A DNA stretch of 64,000 nt from Azospirillum ramasamyi (GTDB lineage: Bacteria; Pseudomonadota; Alphaproteobacteria; Azospirillales; Azospirillaceae). Positions 19,669 to 27,823 of this stretch are shown here, one piece after another (the first letter of the stretch is position 1; each line of letters starts with the position of its first letter). A model generated the notes under the pieces. That model had not been told where the DNA came from, did no database searches, and saw only the letters and a program-made list of their open reading frames with translations. Made by a program: the position numbers and the translations under genes. The stretch covers positions 546,501 to 610,500 of the forward strand of contig NZ_CP029830.1 of assembly GCF_003233655.1 (NCBI RefSeq), in the 5' to 3' direction.

Positions 19669-21165
19669 ATGGCCAAACGCTCCCCCTCCGGCAGCCCAAC
19701 CCGCCTCATCCGCGAGATCCTCCACGTCCCGACCGGCGAGCGCAGGCGGACCGACGACGGCTGGCTGGACGCCATGCCCGACGACGAGTTCGTCCACGCC
19801 CGGCGCCGCGCCACCACGGCCCGGAACTCGGGCGGCTCCGAATGGGCTTGCGCGGCATGCGGGCACCCGGCATTCCCGTCCCGGCACCACCTGACGCGGC
19901 TGCGCCACTTCCGCCATTTCGCTGGGGCGCCCGCCGACTGCCCGTGGCACCAGGACGACGGCTTCGACCTCGCCGAACTCGACACGCTGCGCTTCGGCGG
20001 GAAGGGCGAGGGCGCCCGCCACCGGGAGGTGAAGCGCTTCCTCATGCACATGACCTCCGTCGACCCCCGGTTCTCCCCGCCTAACGTGGCGAACTACGAT
20101 CCCTACAAGGAGCATTGGGTGACGGCGGCCAACGGGGACCGGCGCAGGCCGGACGTCTACCGTCGCCTGCACGGAAACCCCATCGCCTTCGAGATCCAGC
20201 TGGCCCGGACCTACCTGAATGCCATCCAGGGTCGCGAGACCTTCTACCAGGAACAGGGCATCCGGCTCGCCTGGGTGTTCTGGGAGTTCGAGAAGGTCCG
20301 CGATCGTCTGAGCGCGCAGGACATCTACCACTTCAACCGCTCCAACGCCCTGTCGCTCGACCTTGAAGCGGTCGAGCACTCGCTCGGCACCGGCAGGCTG
20401 CACTTCCGGGTCTGGTGGTGGGAGCATGTCCTCGATTCCTGGGGGAAGCCCGGCCGGGTCTGGCGGGAGCGTTTCGTCGACGTGGACGAGCTCCTCTGGG
20501 ATCCGGAGAGCGGGCTGCCCTACCTGGTGGATCCCGAGGCGATGCGCGTGGCCGCCGCGGAGGCGCGCCAGGCCGCGGCCGAAGAGAGCAAGGCTGCCGA
20601 GGCCCGGCGCGTCGCCGCGCTGGCCGACGGCGTCGCGGCAATCTGGGCCGTCGAGGCGGATCGCCACCCCTGGAGACTGTCGGATCGAGGCTTCGATCGG
20701 GAAACCTACGAGCGCTTCACCGAGCCTCCCTGGTGGGTCCTGGCCCGAGCCGTCGGCTGCACGGTCTCCTGGGACGAGGCATACGAGAAATATGGCTGCT
20801 CCAGCGTCCTGCCGCTGCTCTACGCCATCCGCGACGGCCGCGGTTACGGAGGGATGAACCTGGCGGCGGTGGTCATGAACCTGCTGGAGCATCGGCGCTG
20901 GGCCACCCACGCGGTGGTCGCGGTGGCCCGGGCCTATGGGCGCCGGGAGTCCCTGGACGGCCGCCCCAACGCCGTCGCCAAGGTCGTCCGCAACATGCGG
21001 GAGGCGTTCCGGGGCGTCCCCGGCAGCACGCCGGTGCGCCAGATGGACGAGGTGCTCGCCACCCTGTTCCCCGAGGCCGCGGAAGCCATCAGGCAGCCCT
21101 GGCCGCCACAAGCGGCCCTGGAGCGCATGCGCGCGCAGGCGGAGGCGTCGGGCTCGGAGCGGTAG
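19669..21165 (+). CDS. CoiA-like DUF6035 family protein (zinc finger + nuclease)
   Basis: 498 residues. A zinc-binding stretch near 60-90 (CAACGHPAFPSRHHL, then HFRHF) precedes a nuclease-like core with RRPDVYRR (D162) and AFEIQL (E175, Q177). That layout is known from the competence protein CoiA and DUF6035 proteins. The C-terminal half is helical with an Ala/Glu-rich segment near 280-330. Q in place of K in the third motif position is usual for CoiA-type cores. It follows the nuclease gene by 38 bp, so it is likely co-transcribed. Its role is unknown; members are common in defence islands. Confidence 0.75.
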   Translation: MAKRSPSGSPTRLIREILHVPTGERRRTDDGWLDAMPDDEFVHARRRATTARNSGGSEWACAACGHPAFPSRHHLTRLRHFRHFAGAPADCPWHQDDGFDLAELDTLRFGGKGEGARHREVKRFLMHMTSVDPRFSPPNVANYDPYKEHWVTAANGDRRRPDVYRRLHGNPIAFEIQLARTYLNAIQGRETFYQEQGIRLAWVFWEFEKVRDRLSAQDIYHFNRSNALSLDLEAVEHSLGTGRLHFRVWWWEHVLDSWGKPGRVWRERFVDVDELLWDPESGLPYLVDPEAMRVAAAEARQAAAEESKAAEARRVAALADGVAAIWAVEADRHPWRLSDRGFDRETYERFTEPPWWVLARAVGCTVSWDEAYEKYGCSSVLPLLYAIRDGRGYGGMNLAAVVMNLLEHRRWATHAVVAVARAYGRRESLDGRPNAVAKVVRNMREAFRGVPGSTPVRQMDEVLATLFPEAAEAIRQPWPPQAALERMRAQAEASGSER

Positions 21166-21309
21166 GGCTGGGGGCGGGCCGACGGTCTATCGCCACCATG
21201 CAGGCGGCCAGCGACGGGGGCGTTTCCATGTGCTGGCGTGCCAGAACACGCCCCTTGCTCGTGCGCTGGCTGCGGGGCAAGAGATCTCGGCAAGCAAGGA
21301 GGAGCCGTC

Positions 21310-21837
21310 ATGTCCAACTTCCTCGAGACCCTTGTCGCCGAGTGGTACGAGTTCTCCGGCTACTTCGTCCGCCGGAACGTGCTCGTGGGTCGACGCCCGA
21401 ACGGTGGGCATGACTGCGAGCTCGACGTCGTCGCGTACCATCCGGGAGAGCGCAGGCTGGTCCACATCGAGCCGTCCATGGACACCGACAGCTGGGCTAG
21501 GCGGGAGGAGCGGTAAGCGAAGAAGTTCGCGGCCGGGCGCCGCCATATCCCCCTGCTGTTCGCCGGGATCGACCTGCCGGACGACATCGAGCAGGTGGCG
21601 CTCCTCGTCTACGGTTCAACGGCCAACCGGAAGACGCTGGGCGGCGGCCGCATCGTGCCGATGGCGGAGTTCATGGCCGAGGTCCGGTCCACGCTCGCGG
21701 GCCGGGCCATCGAGCGCGCCGCCGTGCCCGAGGGGTTCCCGACGCTCCGGGCGCTCCAGTTCGCGGCCCACTACTGGAACGTGGCGCCGGTTGCGCCGAC
21801 GCCACGCCCACGTCATGCACCGCTGCCCGTAACCTGA
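21310..21837 (+). pseudogene. Nuclease-like gene broken by in-frame TAA
   Basis: ATG 21310 follows AAGGAGG (GGAG about 8 bp upstream). The first part encodes NFLETLVAEWYEFSGYFVRR and a restriction-fold-like core (CELDVVAYHPGERRLVHIEPS). TAA at 21514-21516 stops it after 68 residues. The same frame continues at once as AKKFAAGRRHIPLLFAGIDL to a TGA at 21835-21837. This family is typically about 175 residues, and the codon before AKKF is expected to be Tyr (TAC), so one C-to-A change explains the break. It sits 144 bp after the DUF6035 gene on the same strand. Confidence 0.75.
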
Positions 21838-21862
21838 CGGAGGGGCGGGCGCCGCAGGACGG

Positions 21863-22228
21863 TCACTCGTCCTCGCCATCGCGCCCAACCTCCCGCTCCG
21901 ACCGGAGTTGGTTGACGAAATCCCGGATCCGGCGGCGGGAGAAGCCATGAATGCGGCTCTCCAGATGATCCGTGGCGCGCTCCAGGTCGTCGCCATGCAG
22001 CTGATTCCGGACAATCGCCAAGGCGATGATGCCCTCGGGAGTGGCGCCGCCCGAACGCATCGGACCGCTGGCCAGAGGAAGACCGTGGGCGTTGGCCCAC
22101 TGTTTCATCCAGGCTCTCCACCGTGTCCGCCGAATGTCGTCGTAGTCCATGTCGGCGAAGCCGTCCTTGGGCATGATTCCGACGGCGAAGTTGCCAACCC
22201 CCGAAGTATTGCCAGAGTCCGTCTTCAC
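21863..22228 (-). CDS. Hypothetical protein, 121 aa
   Basis: GTG start at 22228. The product is small and charged, with a Trp-rich middle (RTRWRAWMKQWANAHGL) and a basic C-terminal helix (SRRRIRDFVNQLRSERE). I recognise no family and no catalytic motif. It converges with the broken nuclease gene (25 bp apart) and lies 24 bp downstream of the DUF3775 gene on the same strand, so it may be co-transcribed with that gene. Confidence 0.5.
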   Translation of the reverse strand: MKTDSGNTSGVGNFAVGIMPKDGFADMDYDDIRRTRWRAWMKQWANAHGLPLASGPMRSGGATPEGIIALAIVRNQLHGDDLERATDHLESRIHGFSRRRIRDFVNQLRSEREVGRDGEDE

Positions 22229-22252
22229 GTAATCCCAGAGAATGACGGCATC

Positions 22253-23032
22253 CTAATAGGGGATTTGACTGCCAATAAGGAGATCCGAAAACACCCCGAG
22301 GTTCGGGCAGGCATCTGAGTGCTTTGTAATTGCTGGAGCAGCCATTGAGTTGGATGCTCGCTCCGACACGACATGGAAGCCGATCTTCGCGAGTCCACCC
22401 CGCAGATATTTCGCCAGGACAGGTCTCTTTTCCGCAATGTACATCACATCCCCAGCGTCCGAATTGCGATACGCATGGGATACAGCGTCCTCGAAGGTGC
22501 CATCGTAATCTCGTCCGATCCACATAAGCCCCATGAGTTCCATGAGCTCATCGTGGTTGAGCGCCTTTATGGCGCTATAGAGATCAATTACAGCGGGACT
22601 TGGGCCTCTCAAGATGGCGTCAACCACGGCATCGGCATTCCCGCCAGCACCGATGGACAGGCGACGCGCTCCAGAGCCACTTTGACGTTGGTTCGCGGCC
22701 TCCACCAAGCCGATGATGGCGGTAACCTTCGATACGGTTAGATGCTTCAGTCGCGTTTGGATTTCCGGGATTGACGCGAGAACGGGGAACATCAGGCCAA
22801 GCGTGTAGGGGACTGATGGTGCGACTGTCCGGAGTCTTCCGGCGAAGGCGCCCTCGTTGAACTCCACGGTGACGGTGCTGGCCTTCAGAGCGGACTGCAA
22901 TGAGGCGTTGGTCTTGTACCCGAAGCCTGCGGCCAGCGCCTCCGACAGATGAGACGAGCCGACCTGCGGCAAGGCAGCCCACGCGGCGTCCTTGACGAGC
23001 TTCATGTTGGTGGGATTGATGGCATAGCGCAT
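22253..23032 (-). CDS. DUF3775 protein with N-terminal 'GSSHLSEALAA' domain
   Basis: 259 residues. The first ~70 residues (ALPQVGSSHLSEALAAGFGY, then KTNASLQSALK) match the start of the protein at 28707-29369. They resemble the short helical domain seen in front of glyoxalase-related proteins. The C-terminal part (about 150-225: LYSAIKALNHDELMELMGLM, then WIGRD, then PVLAKYLRGGLAKIG) is DUF3775. Function unknown. Its codon use is less GC-biased than neighbours. The ATG at 23032 is preceded by a sequence similar to that upstream of its relative at 29369 (see separate entry). Confidence 0.7.
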   Translation of the reverse strand: MRYAINPTNMKLVKDAAWAALPQVGSSHLSEALAAGFGYKTNASLQSALKASTVTVEFNEGAFAGRLRTVAPSVPYTLGLMFPVLASIPEIQTRLKHLTVSKVTAIIGLVEAANQRQSGSGARRLSIGAGGNADAVVDAILRGPSPAVIDLYSAIKALNHDELMELMGLMWIGRDYDGTFEDAVSHAYRNSDAGDVMYIAEKRPVLAKYLRGGLAKIGFHVVSERASNSMAAPAITKHSDACPNLGVFSDLLIGSQIPY

Positions 23033-23066
23033 CTTCGATCACCCATGATCGCAGTCAGCGCCTGCC

Positions 23067-23098
23067 GATTAAACGCCGACCGCATGGGATCGAGCGAT
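23067..23098 (-). promoter_or_regulatory. Upstream sequence shared with the gene at 28707-29369
   Basis: The stretch GCCGATTAAACGCCGACCGC followed by ATGGGATCG lies about 35 bp upstream of the DUF3775 start. A close relative (GCCGATTACGCATCGACCGC, then GTGGGGATCG) lies at about 29397-29426 upstream of the other 'GSSHLSEALAA' gene. This points to a conserved promoter/operator or shared ancestry of the whole 5' region. Confidence 0.4.
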
Positions 23099-23328
23099 GC
23101 GGTGGTTTACGTGTAAGGCGATTTCACCCGGCAGGACGTGACGCTCGCGACGCGCGTCCACACCATGGCAAATCACGTAGCGGGATGCAAGCCGAAGCTC
23201 TACGCGATGGCGCTCACAGGCAGGTACAGGCGCCTGGCGTTGCTGATCCGGGTGTCGCAGGCGCTGGCGCGGTTCTACCAGCACTCAACGCCAGCAGAGC
23301 CTTTCGGCTCGACGAGATCCTCCCGAAG

Positions 23329-23359
23329 GCAATTTGGCAGGGAGTTCCTGCCAAATTGC
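23329..23359. promoter_or_regulatory. Perfect 13-bp inverted repeat
   Basis: GCAATTTGGCAGG and its exact reverse complement, separated by GAGTT. There is no T-tract. It could be an operator, the end of a lost mobile element, or a transcript-end structure; no neighbouring gene decides this. Confidence 0.4.
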
Positions 23360-23532
23360 GAGGTCTGGCCACGCCCTCGTGAAACGAACCTCACAGCCAT
23401 GAACAGCGGGGCTTCCGTCGGTTCCGAATGGCGCGCCGTCGCCAACCGGATGACGGCCGGACTCGCGCGCCGACTGCCCTTGGCCATCAGCTGAACGGAT
23501 GTCGCAACGGATCGCCGCCCCATTGCCGCCGC

Positions 23533-24381
23533 TCACGGGAGCACCCGCCCGGCCGCGAGCATCCTGAGCCACTGGGACAGGTCGAACACGGGCGCTGCGG
23601 CGTCGGCCAACCCGTCGCGCAGGGCCTGAAGGTGGCGGCTGTCGCGGGGGCAGGCCAGAAGCCGCCAGCAGGTGGGGATCTCATCATTCGGTGCCGTCCT
23701 GGACCACGTCTCCAGTACCAGCTGGCAACGGTCCGCCCGGAGCCGCCTCAGGGCACATTCGAGCTTGGCCGCCTCGTCGGCAGGAACCAGGACCGCCCAC
23801 CATTGCCGGGTGAGCACGTCGAGCGCCTCAGGGTCGAGGCCGTATCGGGTAATGCGAGCGGGGAGCACGGTCTGCACCAAGCCTCCATGAACATGGAGCC
23901 ATGCGATCCGGCGTGCCGTCGCATCGTTCCGTGCGATCAGGCGACCGCTCCAGCCCTCCTCCCAAAGGTCAAACCGACCGTTTCGCATGCAGCCGGAATG
24001 TTGCATGACATTTTCAAGGATGACCTGATGCTGCTCCTGGAGGGACGACGCGACCAGGGATTCCGGCGTCGTGTCGATGGTCTTCAGGAGCCTCGGCAGG
24101 TTGCCGATGAGCCGCCCCTTGGAGATGGCAACCCCGGTTACCTTGCGGATGTCCACCTCCTCGTCCCGTTCACTCCCCTTCACGAGCAGGCCGCCAACGG
24201 CCTTGGAGACCGGATGGGAAAGGGTCATCCCCCACCGCAGGGAGAACAGGATGTCCATGGCCGTGGTGAAGTCGGCATCTCCGATGAAGCGGGCAGACTT
24301 AGGATCATGCACGGCGGCGGCCGCAGCACGGATCGCCTTGGAGCGCCCGAACCCGACGTAAGCGAGGATAGTGCGCAGCAT
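23533..24381 (-). CDS. Hypothetical protein, ~282 aa
   Basis: ATG 24381 is chosen (LRTILAYVGFGRSKAIRAAA follows); a GTG at 24471 would add 30 residues. There are no recognised motifs. Visible parts: a helical N-terminus, a central segment with DIRKVTGVAISKGRLIGNLP, and a C-terminal part with Trp-rich strands (QWWAVLVPADEAAKLECALR) that could be an alpha/beta domain. It is unlinked to its neighbours by overlap. Function unknown. Confidence 0.55.
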   Translation of the reverse strand: MLRTILAYVGFGRSKAIRAAAAAVHDPKSARFIGDADFTTAMDILFSLRWGMTLSHPVSKAVGGLLVKGSERDEEVDIRKVTGVAISKGRLIGNLPRLLKTIDTTPESLVASSLQEQHQVILENVMQHSGCMRNGRFDLWEEGWSGRLIARNDATARRIAWLHVHGGLVQTVLPARITRYGLDPEALDVLTRQWWAVLVPADEAAKLECALRRLRADRCQLVLETWSRTAPNDEIPTCWRLLACPRDSRHLQALRDGLADAAAPVFDLSQWLRMLAAGRVLP

Positions 24382-24515
24382 CTGTTTGGTTCTCGTCAGC
24401 CGCCCACAGATTGCCGCGCTTGCATTCCATAATGTTGCTTCATGGTCATCCGCAGCTTCTTGGCCTGCCACGCATCAAGACGCAGTCCTTCCTGGTCTCT
24501 CCTGATCAACAGGGG

Positions 24516-24743
24516 CTACTCGGCCGCAAGCAAGCCGTCGTTCCCCCTTACTTCGATAGCCAGCGGAGTTGGAATATATCCCATGAGCCCGACAATCTGC
24601 TCATCTGGGCAGCCTCGACGACGCATGTTGTCGGCAACCACACGGTCGAAAATGCTCTCCCTCGGACGCCGTGCGTCCTCTTCCTCAAGCTCTTCGATGG
24701 CGACGTGCTCAAACGGAACCATGCCTATGCATTCTTCAGTCAC
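24516..24743 (-). CDS. Small acidic hypothetical protein, 75 aa
   Basis: GTG start at 24743 overlaps the stop of the upstream gene (GTGA), so the two are translationally coupled. The product is acidic in the first half (HVAIEELEEEDARRPRESIF), then IFDRVVADNMRRRGCPDEQI. The size, charge and coupling are what one sees for an antitoxin or immunity partner, but no family is recognised. Confidence 0.45.
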   Translation of the reverse strand: MTEECIGMVPFEHVAIEELEEEDARRPRESIFDRVVADNMRRRGCPDEQIVGLMGYIPTPLAIEVRGNDGLLAAE

Positions 24744-25210
24744 GAGTTTTCCTCCTCAATGCTTGATTCTCCGACATAGTCGTCAAGAATCAATCGTTGC
24801 ATAGGATCGGCTAAATTCAACTGCCCCTCCCAACTGTGAGATGGTTCAGCCAAAAGCCAGCGGCCTAAAGGAATTGTAGTTTCCTCATCGACTTTCACCA
24901 AGGATCTTGCTCGTGCGACTTCTTGGATGGCGAACGGCTCCAGGGCATTGAGCGCGTTGTATACTGCAAGCCGTTCTGCGAGAGGTATGCTCAGGCCCGG
25001 GAACCCCACCTCCAATCTAGTCCGCACAAGCTCACGGAATCGCTTCCAAACATTGTTCTTCGGGACAAGCCCCCACCGCGCGCAGAAGTAAGCCCCTGCG
25101 CCGGTCGCTTGTCCTTCGATCATGTCGATGCCGAGGTTCAGGGCGATGTCCCGCCGATTGCGAATGATTTTTCGCCCAAGGCGATTTTCCCGAAGGCCAT
25201 GCGTGACCAA
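24740..25210 (-). CDS. Hypothetical protein, 156 aa, possibly a truncated toxin-type domain
   Basis: The product contains GATGAGAYFCARWGLVPKN-like phrasing (as in GQATGAGAYFCARWGLVPKN) followed by WKRFRELVRTRLE. This recalls the GGxxWAxxGF pattern near the end of phage-head-morphogenesis-linked toxin domains. The N-terminal part of such a domain would be missing. It ends in a GTGA overlap with the small acidic gene. Family and function are uncertain. Confidence 0.45.
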   Translation of the reverse strand: MVTHGLRENRLGRKIIRNRRDIALNLGIDMIEGQATGAGAYFCARWGLVPKNNVWKRFRELVRTRLEVGFPGLSIPLAERLAVYNALNALEPFAIQEVARARSLVKVDEETTIPLGRWLLAEPSHSWEGQLNLADPMQRLILDDYVGESSIEEENS

Positions 25211-25304
25211 TGTCCGCTGGAGCAGCCATACGAAGCCCCGCGTATTCGGGGACTCCGCGCGCGGTTTCGCTGTCGGCTTGAGTGACCCGGGTAGACGGCA
25301 GGCG

Positions 25305-26120
25305 TCATGCCGCGCAAGGCGCTACCGGAAGGCTTCTGATCTGCCGGTCCAGCCATCCGGCATCGGCCCAGGCGTTCAGGACCTGATCAGGCAGCGTCCA
25401 CCAATGCCAAGCCCCTTCGTGATCGATGGGACGCCGCTGGGATCCATCACTCTCGCGCCAATCGAAGCGCTGCTCCAGCACGCCATCTCGGACGGCGTAG
25501 GTCTTGACGTCGCGTCCCTGTCGCACCCGAAGGAAGGTCTCCGTACCCCTCCCGGTGAAACCTGCCGCGCAGGCCATTTCCGTCCCCGGAGAGCGAAGCG
25601 CGAGGATGCTGGCTATGATGCCGGGCAGGACCGGCCCCACGTAGACCCGCGCCTTCCGGAGCACCGGATCGTGAGGCCGCGTGGACGCTATCCAGCCGAT
25701 CGCCCCGGCCAAGCGGTGGTTGCCGTTGCCGCACTGCACGGCACCGCCGACGCTGTAAAGTTCCAGGATGCCATTCGCGCCATCGGCAGGAAAATACCGG
25801 TCGCAGATCTCCCCGTCGAAATAGTCGAAAACATCGTGGGTCCAGCCATTCCCGTGGAGGCCGCGGTCGATGATGGTCCGCCAGGTGTCGCGGTTGCCGA
25901 GCAGTCCATCGCCTCGTCCAAGTGCGACAACCGCCCGTATCGGTACGTCGATTTCTTCTCGAAGCAGCTGCCCATCGGGATCCCGGACAAGGTCCGCGAA
26001 GGGGCCGAGGCAGTAGGGTTCCGGTGAGTGGTTGTCGAGCAGCACCTCGGTGTCGAGGATGGGATCCCGGCAGTCGCGAACCCGTTCGCGGATGAGGCTC
26101 AAGGGGGCGGACGTCACCAT
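25305..26120 (-). CDS. Hypothetical protein with ParB/sulfiredoxin-like motif
   Basis: About 271 residues. The segment GAVQCGNGNHRLAGAIGW near 125-145 resembles the G-x-H-R-x-x-A motif of ParB/Srx-like folds, which bind nucleotides or DNA. The remainder has no known motif. The start lies 3 bp after the stop of the upstream membrane-protein gene, so the two form an operon. The start codon is not certain. Confidence 0.55.
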   Translation of the reverse strand: MVTSAPLSLIRERVRDCRDPILDTEVLLDNHSPEPYCLGPFADLVRDPDGQLLREEIDVPIRAVVALGRGDGLLGNRDTWRTIIDRGLHGNGWTHDVFDYFDGEICDRYFPADGANGILELYSVGGAVQCGNGNHRLAGAIGWIASTRPHDPVLRKARVYVGPVLPGIIASILALRSPGTEMACAAGFTGRGTETFLRVRQGRDVKTYAVRDGVLEQRFDWRESDGSQRRPIDHEGAWHWWTLPDQVLNAWADAGWLDRQIRSLPVAPCAA

Positions 26121-26123
26121 GTC

Positions 26124-26744
26124 TCACTCCGTCGCAGGAACGGCATCGAGGACCTTGCCCGCCATCAGGCGAACTCGTTCATCCCTGGCGTCCGGCTGGA
26201 CCTCCACGAGCTCCGCGGGGCCGTGATAGCCGTCGAGGAGCATGACGGCCCCGTCCGCGGTGCGATACCGCACATCCCGGAGGTCGAGGGCCGAGGGGTC
26301 GATCACCACGGCCACCGTGGCGTGCTTGCCCACGTTCCTGACCCAATCGCCCCGCGTCGGGAACCCCGCGAAGGCGTACGCCGCCTTCCTTCCCTTGAGA
26401 CCGACCGCGCTGAGCCTACCCGACGACGGCCGGATAAGAACCCAGCCCGGCATGCCGCCCTCCATGCTGGAGCCGCCGCGGGCCATCTCCGCTGCCCGCT
26501 CGGGTGTCGTGAAATGGACGACCGGCCCCCGCAGCACCTCATCCCACTTCTCAGAGGTCATCCGTCGCGGCCAGTTTCCCGGAAGCTGGAACACGACCGG
26601 AACCACGATGAACAGGATCGCGCAGACCAGAAGGTATAGCCATGGCAGTTCAAGCTGATACCACCCCCCGAGCAGGAGAGCAGCGAGGACCAGATCCCGT
26701 GTGGCCGACGCACGCATGATGGCGTGCCATTTGGATACTCGCAT
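26124..26744 (-). CDS. Membrane-anchored hypothetical protein, 206 aa
   Basis: The N-terminus has two closely spaced hydrophobic segments (DLVLAALLLGGWY; LPWLYLLVCAILFIVVPVVF) giving a hairpin anchor. A soluble domain follows, with PVVHFTTPERAAEMARGG and later VDPSALDLRDVRYR. The 'HFTT...A.ME..G' type start is seen in several ADP-ribosyltransferase-like domains, but no catalytic residues can be assigned. First gene of a two-gene operon with 25305-26120. Confidence 0.6.
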   Translation of the reverse strand: MRVSKWHAIMRASATRDLVLAALLLGGWYQLELPWLYLLVCAILFIVVPVVFQLPGNWPRRMTSEKWDEVLRGPVVHFTTPERAAEMARGGSSMEGGMPGWVLIRPSSGRLSAVGLKGRKAAYAFAGFPTRGDWVRNVGKHATVAVVIDPSALDLRDVRYRTADGAVMLLDGYHGPAELVEVQPDARDERVRLMAGKVLDAVPATE

Positions 26745-26813
26745 CTTTGCTCACCTCGACATCATCGAAGGTTCATTGGTTGCCATGCCCCGGCCACCCC
26801 CGCTCGCGGTCGC

Positions 26814-26893
26814 CTATGCGGGGACCGGCCGCCGGGCCTGTCTCAGGGCGCCGTAGAGAAGCTCGAAGATCGCGTCGGCCTGGGCGTGCGCGT
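26814..26893 (-). repeat. 80-bp direct repeat, copy 1 (3' end of the gene at 28707)
   Basis: 79 of 80 bases match 28707-28786, in the same orientation. It encodes the last residues of that gene (AQADAIFELLYGALRQARRP, then VPA and stop) without the rest. Together the two copies bracket a three-gene islet. Confidence 0.85.
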
Positions 26894-26907
26894 TCTCGGG
26901 CAAGGCG

Positions 26908-27150
26908 CTAACTGGACTTCTTCTTCCAACGTCCCAAAACCTGACTCCTGAACTCAGCCGCAGAAATCTCGCCGGAGGCATACCTATCGCGAAGGAGCGC
27001 AAAGTCGGGCTTAGGGCGCATACCCTCGAAGGCTGAGATGGCGGCCATCTGGTTCATGTCCGCACGCCGCGAACCAGTCTCCATGCGGCCCGTGTCCACC
27101 TGAGGGATCCTGGAATCTTCAACAGTACCGCCGCGCCTGAACTGAACCAT
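26908..27150 (-). CDS. VbhA-like antitoxin family protein
   Basis: 80 residues from ATG 27150, preceded by GAGAGG about 6-8 bp upstream. The core AAISAFEGMRPKPDFALLRD, then RYASGEISAAEF, matches VbhA-type antitoxins (EG-x-x-P-x-P near a helix, then R-Y-x-x-G-E-I-x-x-x-E). Known VbhA proteins inhibit a Fic AMP-transferase. No Fic gene is next to it and the (S/T)xxxE(G/N) inhibitory motif is not exact (I at the S/T position), so it is an orphan or has another partner. First of the genes inside the repeat-bracketed islet by position. Confidence 0.65.
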   Translation of the reverse strand: MVQFRRGGTVEDSRIPQVDTGRMETGSRRADMNQMAAISAFEGMRPKPDFALLRDRYASGEISAAEFRSQVLGRWKKKSS

Positions 27151-27283
27151 CGCCCACCTCTCCATCCAGATGTCCCATCCTGCCGGATGGGGCGTTGAAA
27201 GGCACAACTCCAATGCGTGCGTAATCCATGCTCCCGCCGATGATCATCTCAACCTCGCAGGACGCTGGGAACCACCCCAGCGG

Positions 27284-27805
27284 CTAACAGCTGGCCGGGC
27301 TTGCCCAGTTCGCTCGGTCCAGTCCCGCCCTCCTGAGCAGGTGCTGGGCGCCATAGTCGGGGGACACCGGCAGGCGCAACGCGCCGATCAGGGCGCGCAG
27401 CTTGTCCGGCGTCGGCAGACGGCCCTCCCATTCCCGCTCTCGGAGTTCCTCATAGACCAGCTTCTCCTCGCCATCCAGGTGATCCTTCATACCCTTCCGC
27501 ATCAGGGCGTCCTGATGGGCTTTTTCGTTGTCGGACAACACGGTCATGTGCTTGATGAACCGCCCGTCCGGCCCGAACAGATCGTGGCGGCAGATGGTGT
27601 TCTTCACCATGCCCTCGTCGACCACGCACAGGATGATGTGGGTCTCGCCCGCAACGCCGGGTAGCCGGTCCGCTTTGCGCACGGTGTACGCTTCCCAGTC
27701 CGGCCATGGGATCTCCGTCCTGCTGGAGGCACCCTCCGGCCAAGCGTAGGTCAGACCGTCTTCCGTGTCCGCGTTCTCCAACTTCAATTCGTGTTCTCCG
27801 ACCAC
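27284..27805 (-). CDS. Hypothetical protein, 173 aa
   Basis: GTG start at 27805, 18 bp after the stop of the nuclease-like gene upstream on the same strand, so probably co-transcribed. The N-terminal half is strand-rich (THIILCVVDEGMVKNTICRH) and the C-terminal half helical and charged (MKDHLDGEEKLVYEELRERE). No family is recognised. It could be a partner of the nuclease gene. Confidence 0.55.
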   Translation of the reverse strand: MVGEHELKLENADTEDGLTYAWPEGASSRTEIPWPDWEAYTVRKADRLPGVAGETHIILCVVDEGMVKNTICRHDLFGPDGRFIKHMTVLSDNEKAHQDALMRKGMKDHLDGEEKLVYEELREREWEGRLPTPDKLRALIGALRLPVSPDYGAQHLLRRAGLDRANWASPASC

Positions 27806-27823
27806 ATCGCCTCGCCCTCGGAA

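Larger units (their letters stand above)
23033..23532. other. Intergenic stretch with a hairpin and an element remnant
   Basis: About 500 bp with no convincing gene. It holds the upstream region of the DUF3775 gene (23067-23098), the hairpin at 23329-23359, and an 18-base match (GCGGGGCTTCCGTCGGTT, about 23408-23425) to the right end of the tnpB elements at 36220-36258 and 43020-43061. Confidence 0.5.
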
